NCBI RefSeq assembly: GCF_008831285.2
Contig: NC_045138.2
Coordinates: forward strand, 41,407,115 to 41,471,114
Direction: 5' to 3'
Length of the DNA stretch: 64,000 bases
DNA from: Nymphaea colorata
Taxonomy: Eukaryota; Streptophyta; Magnoliopsida; Nymphaeales; Nymphaeaceae
Shown piece after piece: positions 33,057-47,410 of the stretch (the first letter of the stretch is position 1; each line of letters begins with the position of its first letter). The translations under genes were made by a program, and so were the position numbers. Under the pieces are notes generated by a model, which worked only from the letters and a program-made list of their open reading frames with translations, was not told where the DNA came from and ran no database searches.

Positions 33057-36000
33057 GAATCTAGGATCTGTGCTTCAAATTAACAAATTTTCCTTTCTTT
33101 TTTCTTTATCTTTACTTGTATTTAAGCTAAGCTCATAGTTGGTAATCAAATTTCGGTGTAATAGTTCCAGATCTCTGTTCAATTACAATGTGAAAAAGCT
33201 CTACTGTACTCTGCCATTTCAAGAGCTCACTTCTTTTTGGTTGTATACGGGATCACCACGTGTCACAGCAGAACCAAGTAAACGTTGGAATTTGATCTTT
33301 CATTTTCAAATTTATGAGATGGGTGCGAACTTTTGTGGAGATGCATGTATTGCCCAACAGGAAAATCGATGAGCATTTTGCTTTGTACAAGCGCATTCCA
33401 ATGAGAACTTCATGAGCCGACTGCTTGTGAGCTTTCTGTCACATTGACAGTTACAGCCAGTAATAGACTTAATTCAAGACTCGATTGATGTGCGGTAGCC
33501 ATATCATATCAAGTGCAATGTTTCATATCTTTCTTGGATCTGCATTTCTCCATCACCATGAAATTGAAGTTGATGTCTGTAGTAAAACTCATAATCTCGT
33601 AAATAGGCTAAAACAAACAGCGGGGATGGGCATAGGTCTCCTTCAACTTGTAGGCTTTAAGCCAATCCCGTAGTAAGGTGCCCAAAAGCCATCTTTAAGG
33701 GGTTTCTAGTGCATTGGGTGTTGAAGGTAGTCCACCTTTCAATCCTAAAGTAGTCACTGTCTCCCTAATAGGTTTCAGAACAAGAACTCTAAGAGCAGTG
33801 GGAGGTGGAAGCAATCACACTTAGAAAAAAGAAAAGAAAATAAGAGCTCAAAAATCAGTTTGGTTTCCACATTATAGTTGAAAACCAAAGAATACAGTAA
33901 AAACATGATTTTGGTCTTCATTTTGCGGATGAAAAACATTTACATATTTGGCTTTTCACAGAAAATTAGTGTAATGCGAATTGTTGTATTGGAAGCTGGC
34001 AGGCATGTTTACTTAGTCTCATTTAGATGTGGGTAAGTTTGGTATTGGGCTTGAGGTTCTTGGGTTTTTGGGCTGTATAGATCCAATATGGGACCAGTTA
34101 ATTATATTTGTTTGGACCGACCATAAACTTGGCTTTTCTTCTATTTACTCATAGTGAATTTATGACATTGGTAGTTTTATTTTGCAGTAGGAAGTTTTTC
34201 TTTGTTCAAAAGAAAAGTTCTGTACTTTTATTTTCAATGACATTTTTTTATTAAGTCTGAATCACTACCACTTGTTTCTTTTTTCTTAGTGCCGTCCATT
34301 ATTCCTTTTGACTGTCACCTCCATTCTCATACCACTAACATGCTTCCTGTTTTTATCTACTTTCAGGGACCATACCCGTAGCAGCCTGTTAACATCTAAA
34401 GCTCAAAGCACCGAAGGAAGTACTTTTGTAAAGTTAGAAAATATGAAAGCTTTTCTAAACAAGTTCTCAGATGGTACACATGTTGAATACATTTGCATTA
34501 TTTTGAAATATTATGACAGGGACATTTCCAGACTTTTGAATGGTTTAACCTGAAAAACGTAAGAGCTTTCATGAATATCTTTTTTCTTTTAAAAAAATAT
34601 TTACTTATGGGAAATGGTCATCGGTATAAAATATTTAAAGACATACGTACCTTGCTACTCAGATTGCACTATACTCCTTGAAGCTTATAGCAAACGCCTT
34701 AGATATTCATATTAATGGCAACCATGAATTAGATTCACATGATTATGCGAAATACGGATCCAGTTTATGGGACTAAGGAAATTTTCCTCATGCATGCACG
34801 CAATTATCGAAGAATATATCGTTTTTACTTAACTGGTAAGGCCCTTGAAGTTCAACATTTTATAAGATGCATTTTATTGAAGCTTCCTTTATAAAAATAT
34901 AGCAGAAAAAAAAAGGTTCGCTAAACATGGTGCTGACAAAAATTTACAAGGAGGGTTTTGCACGGAATGCTTTCAACTTCAACTTAAAAAATAGAATAGT
35001 AAAAAATACATAAAAACGAAATCTAAAATGTAATTGCCCTAAAATTTGTGCAATTGCACCTACTCCTCGTTATCTGCGTTTTTGCAGCTGCAGTTGTTAC
35101 GTGGATCTCAAAAATGTCAGGTTCACAATTCAAAACTGATTCATGCAAGATAGTATTCAATATAATGTCAAATCAAATAGGGTCAACTCTCTCTCTACAT
35201 TCATTGTATATTAAATTGGGTAGGTATATAGGGTTTAGTGGTTCCTTGACCGCTGCATGTAACTTCTTTCTAAGGTTGTGTTTTGACACATAAAAAATTT
35301 GAACCCAACCCCACGACTGTACTAATGATAGTTTGTTGAATTGTGAAGGGTTCGACAATTTAGAAAGACTCTTTCTCTTGTAACAGGTAAAAAAGTGGAC
35401 ATTTTAAATCAATTCTTTAGTAAGGTTGGGCATAGAACCGGCGAACCTAACCAAAGTCAAGCTTGTGCTTGTAGCTCGAGCCCGTACCTAACCAATAAAA
35501 TGCGGGCTTGGTTTTGGCTCAGTTTGGTCCGGTTTTAATATATATATATATATATATAGTTGCGCCAAGTAGGACCGGCAAGATTCTACCTACCCTTGAT
35601 GTTGTCAGGCTGATCTGAGGTCAACTTTTATCGTTCAAGCCAGGCACCAAAAGCCTGTCAAGTGTTTGGACCGATGGCCACTAGATGTCATGGATCTAGT
35701 TTGAATTGGAGTTTAACATTTTATCAGATGTTCATATATTTTGATATGAATTTCGATTCCAGTACAAACAAAAATAAGTTTGTTGTATTGGGATTTGATT
35801 TTTACATAGCAGTTCAAATTCGATCGAACGCCAACTTTTAACTTCCATTGGAATGTGAATCTGATTTTCAAAATCACAATTGGGTCTAAATTGAACCATG
35901 ATATGTTAAAAGCTGACTTTCAAAATATACATATTGGGCATATAATACTTAGAACTGAATCCAAATCCCAATCTGATCAAACAGTTATTCAAACCCAAAT

Positions 36001-37820
36001 GGAATCGGACGTTATTTCTTGAATCTGATTTCATTTAATTAGTTCGGTCAGACATGCGATGTAAATGTAAATTTAATCCATTGACATACCTATTTGGAGC
36101 TTTCTTTTTCCTCAATGAGCAAGCCATTAAGAATTATATATATATATATATTATAAAAGGACACCCTCTTTTGTTTTTAAATGGTGAGTGGTTCATTTCA
36201 CCACCCCATTGGCTCCTCTTATGATCGTTTTTCTAGGTTTTTACAAATTCATGATTCAGAACCTTTTACCGTTCAGAGATAGACCACTCCAAAACTTGAA
36301 CCTGAGTTCTTAAAGGAGCCGAACCACCTTTCCACCCAATACATTACCACCCTTCGGGTAAAGGACACCCTCTTTCTGTCAGGCGCACATTAGAGATCGA
36401 TCCGCTCACCTTAGGGAGTCGACATGTGAACCCTGCCGAACTAGAGCCACATCACAATAAATATTGTTTCTCTTTACATCAGAGTTCATCACTCTCTGCA
36501 TGGATGGAAATAGATAGAAAATGTTTGATCTTATTGAATCTATACCCTTGAGCCTTACAAGAATTTGTGCCGGTTTATGATGAGGCTAAATTGTATCTAC
36601 TCGATTTATATACGATCAGAGCAGGTGATTGGTATACAGATCAAAGGCTGAATTTAGATGAAGTGTCGTCTAGTCGTAAGATTGAAAATGAATATACTTG
36701 ATTGTATATAGAAATGAGCTATTGTTTGTTTCAAGAAATTTTGCCGCTCGCTTTCCAAGCTGCGATGGGTGCCATGGTTGATGAGAAACAAAATTTCTTC
36801 ATGACCAAATCAATAGGGATCATCTGGTATGGTTCAGTGATCAATAGTGATGATCAGAGATATTCAATGGAGTCTCTGAGAGGAGTTCCAAGAGCAATTA
36901 GGGAGGCATCTACATGTCTAAGCCCGTGGAATAGACTTGCAGCAAGATGGATGAAGGTCAGTGCACATGGGTAAGTTCCAAATGCAAACGGAGTGATTGA
37001 AATCAAGAAAAGGTCCATCTGGGTGTGATATTGAAGTTAATTCCTCGTAAGGAAGCTCCATGGTTAATTATCAAAAAATGCTCATCTGTGGATTTTGGTG
37101 CAAGCAATTAACGGATGACGAAGGAATAACTACTACATTTGAGGTTCCAGGAGAGATTGAACAAGTGATAACTGGTTTCAACCTTTTCTGAATTAGATCA
37201 GTAATGAGTGGTTACAGGGGGGGCCTCGAAGATATATATGTGTAAGAATTGGTGGAGCAGGACGTTTTTCTTGCAGCAAATGCACGTAGAGCTCTCTGTT
37301 TTTATTAAACACAATTAGCTTTTTAGTTTTTAGAGCAAATGAAGGTGGCGAAACAGGGGAAGGTTTATATAAATGGTACCGCAAATTCATCTTTTTTGTT
37401 GTCAAATTTTACAAAAAACATGGCCATCATTAGGTGGCACAACAAAAACACACTCTGGCGATGATCAGGATTGTTTTGATCCACGACGAGTTAGCTATAG
37501 TTTTGGTTGATATGGTTCATGTGGAAGCTTCAGAATTGCTCATATGACTAGTTTATACAATTACTAGAAATGATTTGTTGGAAACGATTGGTAGATGCTA
37601 TGACTGGAAAAGATTCGACAGATCTGTTAAATAGGCGCCCATCTGCTAACATTTTGTTGGTTATTTCAATTGAACTTTACTCTTAGATTTTGCTTTTGGC
37701 CTTGCTGATTGTTATCCCCTCCGAATTGCTTTGCTTTTTCCGACGGTGCTTTTAAGTTGCCTTACAATGCAAAGACGATGCTGTTAACAACATCAATTCT
37801 TCGAACACTTCCATCTTCAG

Positions 37821-37894
37821 ATACTCGTTATTGCCAATTTATTATCTGGTTTCTCTCATACTCGTTATTGCCAATTCATTATCTGGTTTCTCTC
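37821..37894. repeat. 37-bp tandem duplication
   Basis: ATACTCGTTATTGCCAATT, then ATTATCTGGTTTCTCTC, is repeated with a 37-bp period and one substitution (TTATT to TCATT). Confidence 0.88.
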
Positions 37895-38490
37895 CCCTGT
37901 TTTCAGATATTTTTTTCTGTTTGATTGATTGATACCCTCCATAATGTATGCCATCGATCAGTGAATCTACAGTAGTGAATATATTGACCTTATTCTAGAT
38001 GAGGAATAACACAATATATAACCTTTTATTTCATCAATCATTGCCACTAACCAAGCAGGAGTTTTGCTTTTTAATAACTTCAATTGACCAACTACTTCTG
38101 CAAATCAACTTATTCAGTAGACGTGGCTATCTGTTGGTCCTTGAGTTTCATGGTCTTGTCACTGACACGTCTTTGACGATAGTTATTCGAGACTCCAGAG
38201 TCGATTATTTCTCGTCCTTCTCTGCATCTTTTATAGATGACACCACAGTACAATTCCAACCAGATCTAGCAGAGCTGTTTAAGAATTTACAGTTAAATTA
38301 TATCTATTAGTGTTTAGTTTGAGAACTGGACTTTTGGATGTATATAACCGAATCACATGCCTGCATATAAAAACTATATTCATACAACAGCCGAGATGAA
38401 GGCTTTTCAATGTTCATTTCGCTTAAATTTTTTTTAAATTCAAGGAGCAATCATGTTATGATTCTTACTTATCCATTTCTTGGATTCTCT

Positions 38491-38577
38491 AAGCACGTGA
38501 ATGTGTCATGAACATTCTGCAAGTTAACGTTTTTTAAGCACATGCAGGCGTCATGAACATTCTGCAAGTTACTGTTT
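38491..38577. repeat. 44-bp imperfect tandem duplication
   Basis: Copies start AAGCACGTGAATGTGTCATG (38491) and AAGCACATGCAGGCGTCATG (38535). Both continue AACATTCTGCAAGTTA. Confidence 0.8.
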
Positions 38578-38853
38578 GTAGATCTAAAACCACTGAGTTA
38601 GGGTGAACCGGATACACCCTCAGGTTAGGATTTGTTTCTGATGGCGGTTCTGTGTCTATTCAATTCATGTTCTGCTTGTTCAACGTTTCTCATTTAGTAT
38701 TCATTCTTGAAGGCTGTGTGGAGGTCTAGCTCAAGTAAGACAGAGAAGGATATTATGGAATCTTCAAGCAGGGAACTTAACAAATGTCCTTTTGTTTAAG
38801 GGCTGGAAACATATTAGGCAACTTCAACCTACCGTTCCAAAGCTGGTGAAGAG

Positions 38854-39217
38854 TGACACTCCAAAAGTTTAGTTCCTTATTGAAAATTGTGAAAGATCAT
38901 CAATGACTGATAAGGAGGTTATTTAAGTGATTGTTGTCTTGGTTCATAGTATTGGGATCCGCCAAATTGAGTCATTATAATGGTGTAAGAGCAGGGCTCA
39001 ACACCCAAACCTAAGACCCCACATGTACAGACAAGTGTTAATTGAGACGGATTATAAAACTTCAAAAGTTTAGTCTCGTATTGAATATTGTGAAAGATCT
39101 TCAATGACTTACAATAGGTTACTTAAGTGATTGATTGTCCTGATCCTTAACCTTTTTTTTGGGGTTGAAAGCTAAGATTTAGGGTCAGTTTGAGATCTAC
39201 CAAACTGGGTCGTGACA
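38854..39217 (+). mobile_element. TRIM-like LTR element relic
   Basis: Two long direct repeats bracket a short interior. LTR 1 (about 38854-38979) and LTR 2 (about 39053-39217) share CAAAAGTTTAGT, TATTGAA.ATTGTGAAAGAT, TCAATGACT, GGTTA.TTAAGTGATTG and GATC.(G/A)CCAAA.TG.GTC. Directly after LTR 1 comes TGGTGTAAGAGC (38981-38992), two bases off TGGTATCAGAGC, the usual plant primer-binding site complementary to initiator tRNA-Met. The interior is only about 75 bp, so no gag or pol can be encoded. This is typical of a terminal-repeat retrotransposon in miniature. LTR 1 lacks about 35-40 bp present in LTR 2 (the CTTTTTTTTTGGGG region). The LTRs are clearly diverged, so the insertion is old and inactive. 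Confidence 0.65.
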
Positions 39218-42200
39218 CAAGAAGTGAAATTACAGGTAGCATGCACATTGTTTAGGGCCATCTTAGTGAGGTTTGCAGGTGCATGCAAACAGGAGACGTT
39301 CCATGTACCGGCTATCTTTTCACATCTCAGAAATGCCTTTTTGGTGCTCCTCAACGTTCCATGTAACGCTTGGCACAGACCGGCACGTTCTGTTTTAAAT
39401 GGGGCTTTCTTTGAATCAGGCAACCACTTGTTGGCCATTGTTTAGAAAATTGCCAGCTTTAAGCAGACAGATGGGTAACTGGGATTTTTGTCCCCTTTTT
39501 CTTCTTTCCTTCTTCACTTCCCAAAGGTCTGGGGTTAGGATTTTTTGGTTCAATTCCTTCACTGATCCGATGGTGCACTTTGACATTCTTGTGTCCAAAA
39601 TGCACTTTGAATCATAAAGTTCTTCACAAGCAACCTAGCTAACTCACAAGAACAATCTCTGCAGCTTCTGACACAATTTACTTCATGCAAACATTCTCAG
39701 ATGTGTGAATATCATGGCCTGATATGTCAAATGTTTGGGTGACCTCTATGTGAATCATCGGATTTCTTTCTGCTTCCATCCCAACTTGAAATACAACTGT
39801 TGGTCATTATGGTAGCACGCCAAACTCATACTGACGAGAGTTTGATAATTTTCCCTCAATAAAAGAAGAAAATTGGCACCGGTACTTGATTGTAATGGAA
39901 CGCCATGAATGTACAATTCCCAGATCATAACAAAATCAAACCTTTGGGTGGTTAATTCTGTGACTCACAACCGAGCTTCTACGCACATAGAAAATTAAGG
40001 TATAAGAATACGATTATAAGTGGAAACAAGAGATGGAAAGATGGTGCCCCATGCTTCTTTGGGTGGATCCATTAGGTAAACTGAAAATTTTCTGTCGATG
40101 GTAGCTTCTACTGTTGATCTAAGTTGTTTGGTGGTGGCGGCTTTAGAAGAAAAGAAGGGGGGCATCGCCTCTGAAGCTCCATCCTATGCAGGTTAGTTTG
40201 GATTCAGACTACATTGGTGAACAAAGGAGGCTTTGCTTTTTATCAGAAGTGATCGAGTCTATTGAAGTCGCACATAGACCTGCAATGTCCCCTCGAGGTT
40301 GCTACAAGCCCTTATGAAGAGGATAACTGAAAAACTCGAAACAGGAACCAAATTTGCTGAACTTATATGCAAAGAAGTTAGAATTTGATTCATTCTACTT
40401 CAAGGCCTTTTCTGCGATTCGAAGAGACAATAACCAAGAACATGACATGTAAGACGCCGAGTTCATTAAAGCAGTTCTCTGTTCGATGTTTTTGAGTTGG
40501 GAGTGAAGATATCCATATTTTCAGCCGCATTCGCCGTCTGTCTCCAGATTCAAAAGATTATCAAATTGGGTAATCATTTCTTAAATAAGGTGGGAAAATG
40601 AGACATCAAAGACTGGCGCCTGGTCTGAAGGCACATTCACTAATTGAACCTCGTTGACCTCTGTGACCTTACATCTCACCATGATAGATCCAAAGTTAAG
40701 CTACTGAGCTCATCCACTCAATCTTGACCGAGGTTCTGTGGAACAACCAAGCTGTTGGCGAGTTTGGTCAGATATCTGATCTGGACCTGTTAAATCAGTC
40801 AAAGTAGAATTGGTGCTTGCAAATAAAATTTCAGTTGGATCATATTAGAATTTGCAGTTTATGAAGCATTTTCGACTTGAAGTTCAAGCTGTGGAGATGG
40901 AAATTTTAGCTTAGGGGCAGTTATAAGAGCTTTGGGCCAAGTTGAAGGAGCAACCCATATAAGTGGTGTCGGCACAATGTTGAATATGAGTGGGCTGTGT
41001 GGCAGCTGCCCACATATGCCCATATATATCTCTGCACAGTATTCATGCACCTCAGCATTGATGAAGCAAAACAGTTAACATACTAGATTTCATTTTAACT
41101 CCATGTTTGAACCTGATCAGTTTTGTCTATTGCACTCTTCTTTTCTCCTCACAAAGTTTCCTTTTCTTGGCTCTCATTTTGGTCATTGATATACTTTTGG
41201 TTCCAGCTAACTGAATTCCAAGTTCTTCAGTTTGATTGGAGTCTATTAACATTGCAGTTTGCACATGAATATCCATTGTCGAGTTTCCGCCAAGTTCTCG
41301 GCCTGACAAGTGCCATTATATTCTTTGACAGTAAAATGATAGTAACTAACGCCTTTGATAGTTTGCTTAAATTTGAATCTCAAAACATAAACATTAGTAA
41401 CTAACGTGATAGTTTGCTTATGAATCTGAAAACATGGAAGAGCAACTTAGGTTTAAACTAAGGAGAAAAAAGTTGATGGCACCAATTCATATTCGAACTT
41501 TCCATCATATCTGGAAGACTGGAACTGTTTAAACCTCCAAGGATGACAGGAAATATTGTGTTGACAGACGTTAGCCCCATGTTTTGATTATTTGTGTCCT
41601 CTTTGTTCCATGCATGAAGAAAACTCGTTACAGTTAACCCTAGGGATCTCAAGCAATCGGATTTGAATTGAATATATCTTTTACTGTATTCTATTTCTCA
41701 GACGTTCACACATTTAGGTTTGAATTCGGATTTGAATATGAATGAAGAAAAGTCTATACAACAATATACAACATCGGTGTCTGGGTTTTAACTCCGGAGT
41801 CTGAATCTGATATGGATCTGACTTTTAAAGTTACAACCGAATCCAAAACTGACTTTTTCAATGCACAACCGACTACCAACCACATTATGATATGTTAAAA
41901 ACCAACTTTTTGAAATATATGAATACCAGATATTTTATGTAAAACTGAATTTATATCCAAATTGGACTCTATAGACGTTTATTTAAAACCAAATCCGAAC
42001 TTGAATTCAATCATATGCCATTTTTAAATTCAATTCTGAACTGAACTTTTTATTGGATCTTCATTTTTTTTTCCTAAATCAGACTTTTTAGAAGCAGTTC
42101 GTTCAGATATTTAATCAAAATCTGACCATTGACATGCATAGTCGTCACCAGAACTTTTAGGCCGCCCATCTCATGAACTTCTATGTCATTCATTCCATTC

Positions 42201-43115
42201 TCTGAAGCTTAACTTCCACTAGTTTGTGATGTAAGGAGAGGCAAAAACCTCAGCAAATTCAAGACCTTTTAATGCGTTTCACTTGCATAGAGTCATCCTT
42301 CAGCGATGAACTACGACTGAATCAAGATTTTTCATTTTTGGTCGAAGACTGGTTCTCTCTAGAATGTTTTGGATTCTTCAAGAACTTTAAATTCTCATCA
42401 AAGTTGAACCATGGTTGCGGTCTCACTTTGAATGAATCTTTCCAGTCAAAAACAATAATAATAACCTGGACTGACTCCTATACATTGTTTTTGACTAATA
42501 TCGGTTACAAATTTATAGGATAGTACGTTTGAAGAAGGTTCCTGGATTTTCTTTTCATCTTTCCTTTTTGTTCTATTGTGTGTGGTAGTGAGTGGAAGAT
42601 CGAACAAGGGATGGTAAGAATGGATCGTGAAGGATACTCAATGAATTCAATGTGTGTGTGTGTGTGCGCGCGCAATGGCGGAGCCACATTTCCACGGAAA
42701 TTGTTTTATTTACGTACAAAACTTCATTTGTTTTCATTTTTTTTATATATAAGTGCCCCATAAACTTGAAATTTAATATAACAGTACCCTTTAGCCAAAA
42801 ATTTTCCGTTCCGCCAGTTTCTCTGTGTATATGTGTGCGTGAATGCATGCATGGGTCTATAAATGTGGGTATGGGCGAGCAATGTGTCTGGTGTAGGCGA
42901 CGGTGAAGACCTAGCGTGTCGTCCCCCAAGTCCGAACTGGAGTACATTTCAAAGTCCAAATAGTAGATGCCCTAATTGATAGTTAACTTGAAAGCAACAG
43001 CTTCTAGAATGCATTATGGGAAGAACCGATTATTGACTCAGTCCCAACCACACATCTCGTTCAAACATTCTTAGTATTGAACCATTTGTCAAGTCTTATA
43101 AAGGCTACCAAGACT
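39218..43115. other. Intergenic region, no gene seen
   Basis: AT-rich single-copy-looking sequence. Frames of up to 93 codons (such as 41123-41404) have no recognisable content. Near 42650-42672 there is a (TG)n(CG)n run. From about 42672 to 42815 there is a stretch flanked by GGCGGAGCCAC and GTTCCGCCAG that resembles transposon-end sequence common in plant genomes. Confidence 0.5.
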
Positions 43116-43453
43116 CGGGAGTGTTTGGCAATAGTAACAGTATGTTATTATGTTATTATTGTTATTATTGCATAAATGTTTCATGAAACTACCCCAACTT
43201 TTAGGACAGATGTAACGGATAGTAACATATATACAAGCAAATATCGCATGGCTTATATAGTTAAACATCTCATAATTGTTCTCATGGATTTTACATTAAT
43301 AGACAAAATTATCAGATTCAACGGGACGTTAAATTAACAAAAGAAATATTTTGAAGAGGAACTTTTTCAACAACGGACATTCGATAAAGGTGTAAGGTAG
43401 CATAAACATAAATGTGTTCTAGAACATAGTGTTCGGGTTGCCAAACGCCCTTT
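43116..43453. mobile_element. MITE-like element, longer member
   Basis: The left end GGGAGTGTTTGGCAATAGTA and the reverse complement of the right end (AGGGCGTTTGGCAACCCGAA) agree in the GTTTGGCAA core and beyond. The length is about 337 bp. The interior has 'TTTCATGAAAC'. No coding capacity. It is related to the elements at 24045 and 59564. Confidence 0.5.
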
Positions 43454-45043
43454 ATAGATACTTTGCGGTCCCTATACATTAATTGCCGATCGATAAGTAA
43501 CTGGTCCATACTAAAACTACTGGGAAGAAAGCAGTCTGGAGTTTGGACTATCATAAAGGTCGTTCTCTTGTACAAGCTGAAGGAGTACTTCTTATTTAGA
43601 GGACGTTTGATGAGAAGAACCTTTTTGTTCTTACAGCGTATATTCTTATGGCATATATCTTTAAAATACCGTGTTCTGTTTTTTGGCTTGAGACTATGTC
43701 AAACATTTAATTGTTGAGTTTACGAACGAACTCCATTTTCTAAAACAAAATTAGCAATGTCTTCTTGAATCCACTTCATTTTCTGATGGTAAAGAGGCTC
43801 TCTCTTAACTTATGTGACTTCACTTTTCTGATAAAATTTATATATGCTTTCGGTATTCATCACCTTGGGAATTATGTTTTTGGACATAATCTGCAAAATT
43901 AGCTCCATATTTCTATCTGATTCTTGATACCAGCGTCACTTTCACTAATAAGTGCCAAACAAGTGCAACCATATGTTGATACCAAATTAAGAACTAACAC
44001 AATTGCCTTTACGTTCTGCGTTTGAAGTGAAGAAAAGAAGAATTCACATGAAATTTCAATTAGATTTTATGTTCTTAATAAAAATGCTAGAGAAAACCAA
44101 AATACTATAGGCTAAATTACAAACGATTCAGATATTAAACTAACTTTATGTTCTTCGAGACCTAGCTTGTTCAATGTTTCAGCCTTCTTGAGCAGTGCGT
44201 GCTGTGTGTTCAGGGGAACATGCATTGTGCTTGTGTTGGGTCCTATCAGATTTGTGTTTGATCCCCTCAAAACATGCTTTCTGTGATGAAGTTTAGGAAA
44301 AGAGGTACTATTTTGTTATTTTTTTGTGTTTTATAGGGGGTATTAATTTCTTCAACTTTTTGGCAACAACCAATTTAGCTGAGATATTGATTCTCTGAAC
44401 CGGTAAAAGATATTAAGATAAGTATTTCTAAAAAAATAAAAATAATTAAAGGAGTAATGGTCATTATTCCTATCCTACGTATCGAACAATGCACATTTAT
44501 ATATAAAAAAGTCATTTTTTGTTTCAATTTATTTGAAATTACTTTTTAGCTATTTTTCAAATAAAATTGATGATGACCGGATGGAGTCCGACGTATATTT
44601 CAAGCTTAAGGGCAAAATATAACAAAATATTGGAAAAAATGCGATAAATTTGCAAAAATCTTCGTGCTGTTTGTACAATAATAATGTCCAATCCATCATG
44701 AGATGGATAGAACATGGTGGCACTAATCATGCGTGGAGTCAATTTATAAACACAATATAACATAGAAATTCATATATGAAAAGATAAAATTAGAAGAGGA
44801 GAAAAAGAAAGCGATCGATGATTGCACTTTGAGCTTGGAGAGTGAAGGTCAAAAGCTATTTGATACTACCACATGTAATTGAAAGCAAGAAAGAAGATGA
44901 AAAGGTTATTGGAATTTACAGGAAGACCTGCTTTCTTCAAGCTTGTTGGAAGTCCTGTGAGTGTCACTCATCATGCACAAATGGCAGCAGAATCTTATCA
45001 TGGCCTGCTTTTTGGGTGCTGCCACTGGTGAAGAAGATGATAG

Positions 45044-45046
<3 letters not shown>

Positions 45047-45077
<31 letters not shown>
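45047..45077. repeat. (AG)n microsatellite
   Basis: About 15 AG dinucleotides in an uninterrupted run. Confidence 0.95.
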
Positions 45078-45081
<4 letters not shown>

Positions 45082-45260
45082 AATCGTGCAGAGTGCTGGC
45101 CTGGTGATCGGCCATGGAGTCAGAATTTCAGAAAACCTCTTCTGCTTTTTCGGAGGAGGACCAGCGATGCCTGAAAAACAACGGTTGCGCAGTTGTTCTG
45201 TTGCCCTTTGCCTTCTGCTGTACCTCTTCTTGTTTTTTCTCCATCCTTTTTGGCAGAGCA

Positions 45261-45290
45261 GAGAAGAGAAGAGAAGAGAAGAGAAGAGAA
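45261..45290. repeat. (GAGAA)6 pentanucleotide repeat
   Basis: Six exact GAGAA units. Each strand shows a Glu/Arg-rich or Ser/Leu/Phe-rich frame that is not a gene. Confidence 0.95.
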
Positions 45291-46680
45291 GGGCCTTCTT
45301 CTTGGCAGTGCCCTTTTCGCAGCGACCCTTTTTTCTGGTCCCTCTTTTGAGGCCTTGAGAGTCGAAAAGTGTGAAATTGTCAGTAAGATTAGACCTGCGG
45401 CGGCCATGGAAGGGCTGAAGGGACATAAAAAGAAGATAGAAAGATTGTGCGTCTCTCTCTTTTTCTCTTTTTCTTCTTTCTTTTTCATCTTCTTTTTGGT
45501 TTCTTTTTTCTCTTTTACGTATTAATGATTGTAAGTTAGAAAGAGCCATGCTTCTCTGCACAGCGTTCGATCGCTCTCTCTCTTTCTTTCTTTCTTCCAT
45601 GTCTGAAGGATCGTACTCCCCGCCGAAAGCAGGAAAAGGAAGGTTCTTGCACCATTCTCTCCCTCTCATTCTGCAGGAAAAGGAAGGCTGTTGCACCACT
45701 CTCTCATTCTCTCTGCCTTCTATTTTACAGAGTTCTCACAAGAAATTTTTGGGGACAAGCTGACGCTCTGTTGGATGAAAGTTGATATTAGCTTACAGAT
45801 TTGTTAACGAAAGGAGAAGTTTCAAATTTACGAGATTCGTCGCGTGTTTATGCTTTCCACGGAGCACATCTACAATTATTTATGATCAGAAACGTGAGAA
45901 TGAAAACGATCTTGACGCTGTTCGTATAAAGCCTCCTTTTTTTTCGAAATACAAGCATATACGTAATCCCCTCTCTATATATATATATATATAGATTTTG
46001 GCACTGAGCCATACAATTAAGACCATTCATTTAAATTAGATAAATAGTTGAGAGAAAAACAAAGAAAAAAAAGTATGAATTAATACATACTATAAAAATA
46101 CTTATTAATCTTTTTTTTCTTGATATAATCATCTTATTAAATGATTAAATAAACCTGAAAAGTTAAAATCACCATTCAATTTGATATGTATATGCACTTC
46201 ATATATACATAGAGTACACGTAAATGCACATATATATGCCTTTATACACACTTACATGCAACCACATATGTTCACAGTCTACATCTAAGCGCGCGTTACA
46301 TTGACATATAGACACTACATGCATGCAATCCCTCACACACACACATATTTAGACACATATACACATACCATCGACTGCATGCAAGCACCCATATTATAAA
46401 CATTTAGATAAATTAACTCGTCTCAGTTTTACCTCACTAGCTAGGTGGTTGTCCCAAAGTCAAGAGCAATCATTTCAATTAGTGTGTGTTCAGCTGTGTG
46501 TGACTTTTAGCGCTAGCATCTTACTTTTTTTTTAAATTTATATGTAAATTTTAAAAAATTTCACTTGTTTTATATAAAAAATTTAAAAATGATATTTCGA
46601 TCCTAATCAAAATTTAAAAACCTTAATTCCATCTTTTTAATGAAATTTTTTTTACTCCGCCCAATGTAACTTAATATCTA

Positions 46681-46805
<125 letters not shown>

Positions 46806-47320
46806 AACAGTGACATGTTTTAACTTTAGCTGCACCTACCAAGTTGAAAATTACAAGTTTTGTGCAACGGTTTTTTTTTTTTTTATGCAAAGGGTGGATT
46901 TTTCAATTCATTCAATGGCTGCATACGGATAAGTGTCCGGCATTTTTCCACGAGTTTGACGACTTTGTCTTGCCACCGCCCACAATTAACATGCATGGAT
47001 TGGGACGTGAAAGACTGAAAGTTTATAAAGTTCAAACTTTCTTTCAAATATCAATGTGGTTGGTTGTAAGTTTTCGTCAGATTTGGTATTTATTTGAGAA
47101 AGAACATAAGGTTGGGCATCGGGTCGGGCCGGGCCAGTCTCAAAATTGTCGGATCGAAACACCCATCACAAGATTATGGTTTGGTTTGGCATCAATCTAA
47201 CATGGACAAGTGGTCCGCATGGGCGCCGTGTCATAAAAGGAAGGGCACTGCTGATTGATGGCAGATCAACTACATACATTTTGATCTCGGCATGAAAGTT
47301 GATGTGGGCAAGTGCCTACA

Positions 47321-47410
47321 CAAGCCCACTTAATCTTGTTTATTTTTACATTGGTATCTCATAGTCAAGCCCACTTAATCTTGTTTATTTTTACATTGGT
47401 ATCTCATAGT
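47321..47410. repeat. Exact 45-bp tandem duplication
   Basis: CAAGCCCACTTAATCTTG, then TTTATTTTTACATTGGTATC, then TCATAGT is repeated head to tail with no mismatch. Confidence 0.93.

Larger units (their letters stand above)
33057..38853. other. Intergenic region downstream of methyltransferase gene 2
   Basis: No recognisable gene. Short (AT)n runs lie at 35537-35559 and near 36136-36151. A 37-bp tandem duplication is at 37821-37894 and a 44-bp imperfect one at 38491-38577. Frames at 36702-36974 and 37999-38310 (about 90 and 103 codons) resemble nothing I know. A segment near 35425-35540 (AAGGTTGGGCAT...) is a member of a dispersed low-copy repeat also seen near 47108. Confidence 0.55.

Noticed and set aside
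36702-36974. 90-codon + frame with a somewhat protein-like composition
   Set aside because: I recognised no family; upstream and downstream frames close at once and there is no clear splice context.
37999-38310. 103-codon + frame
   Set aside because: No recognisable domain; surrounded by tandem duplications and AT-rich sequence.
44998-45699. 233-codon frame on the minus strand rich in Arg, Lys, Glu, Ser and Leu
   Set aside because: It is kept open by purine/pyrimidine asymmetry and GA/GAGAA repeats; it has no domain-like content and no conserved start.
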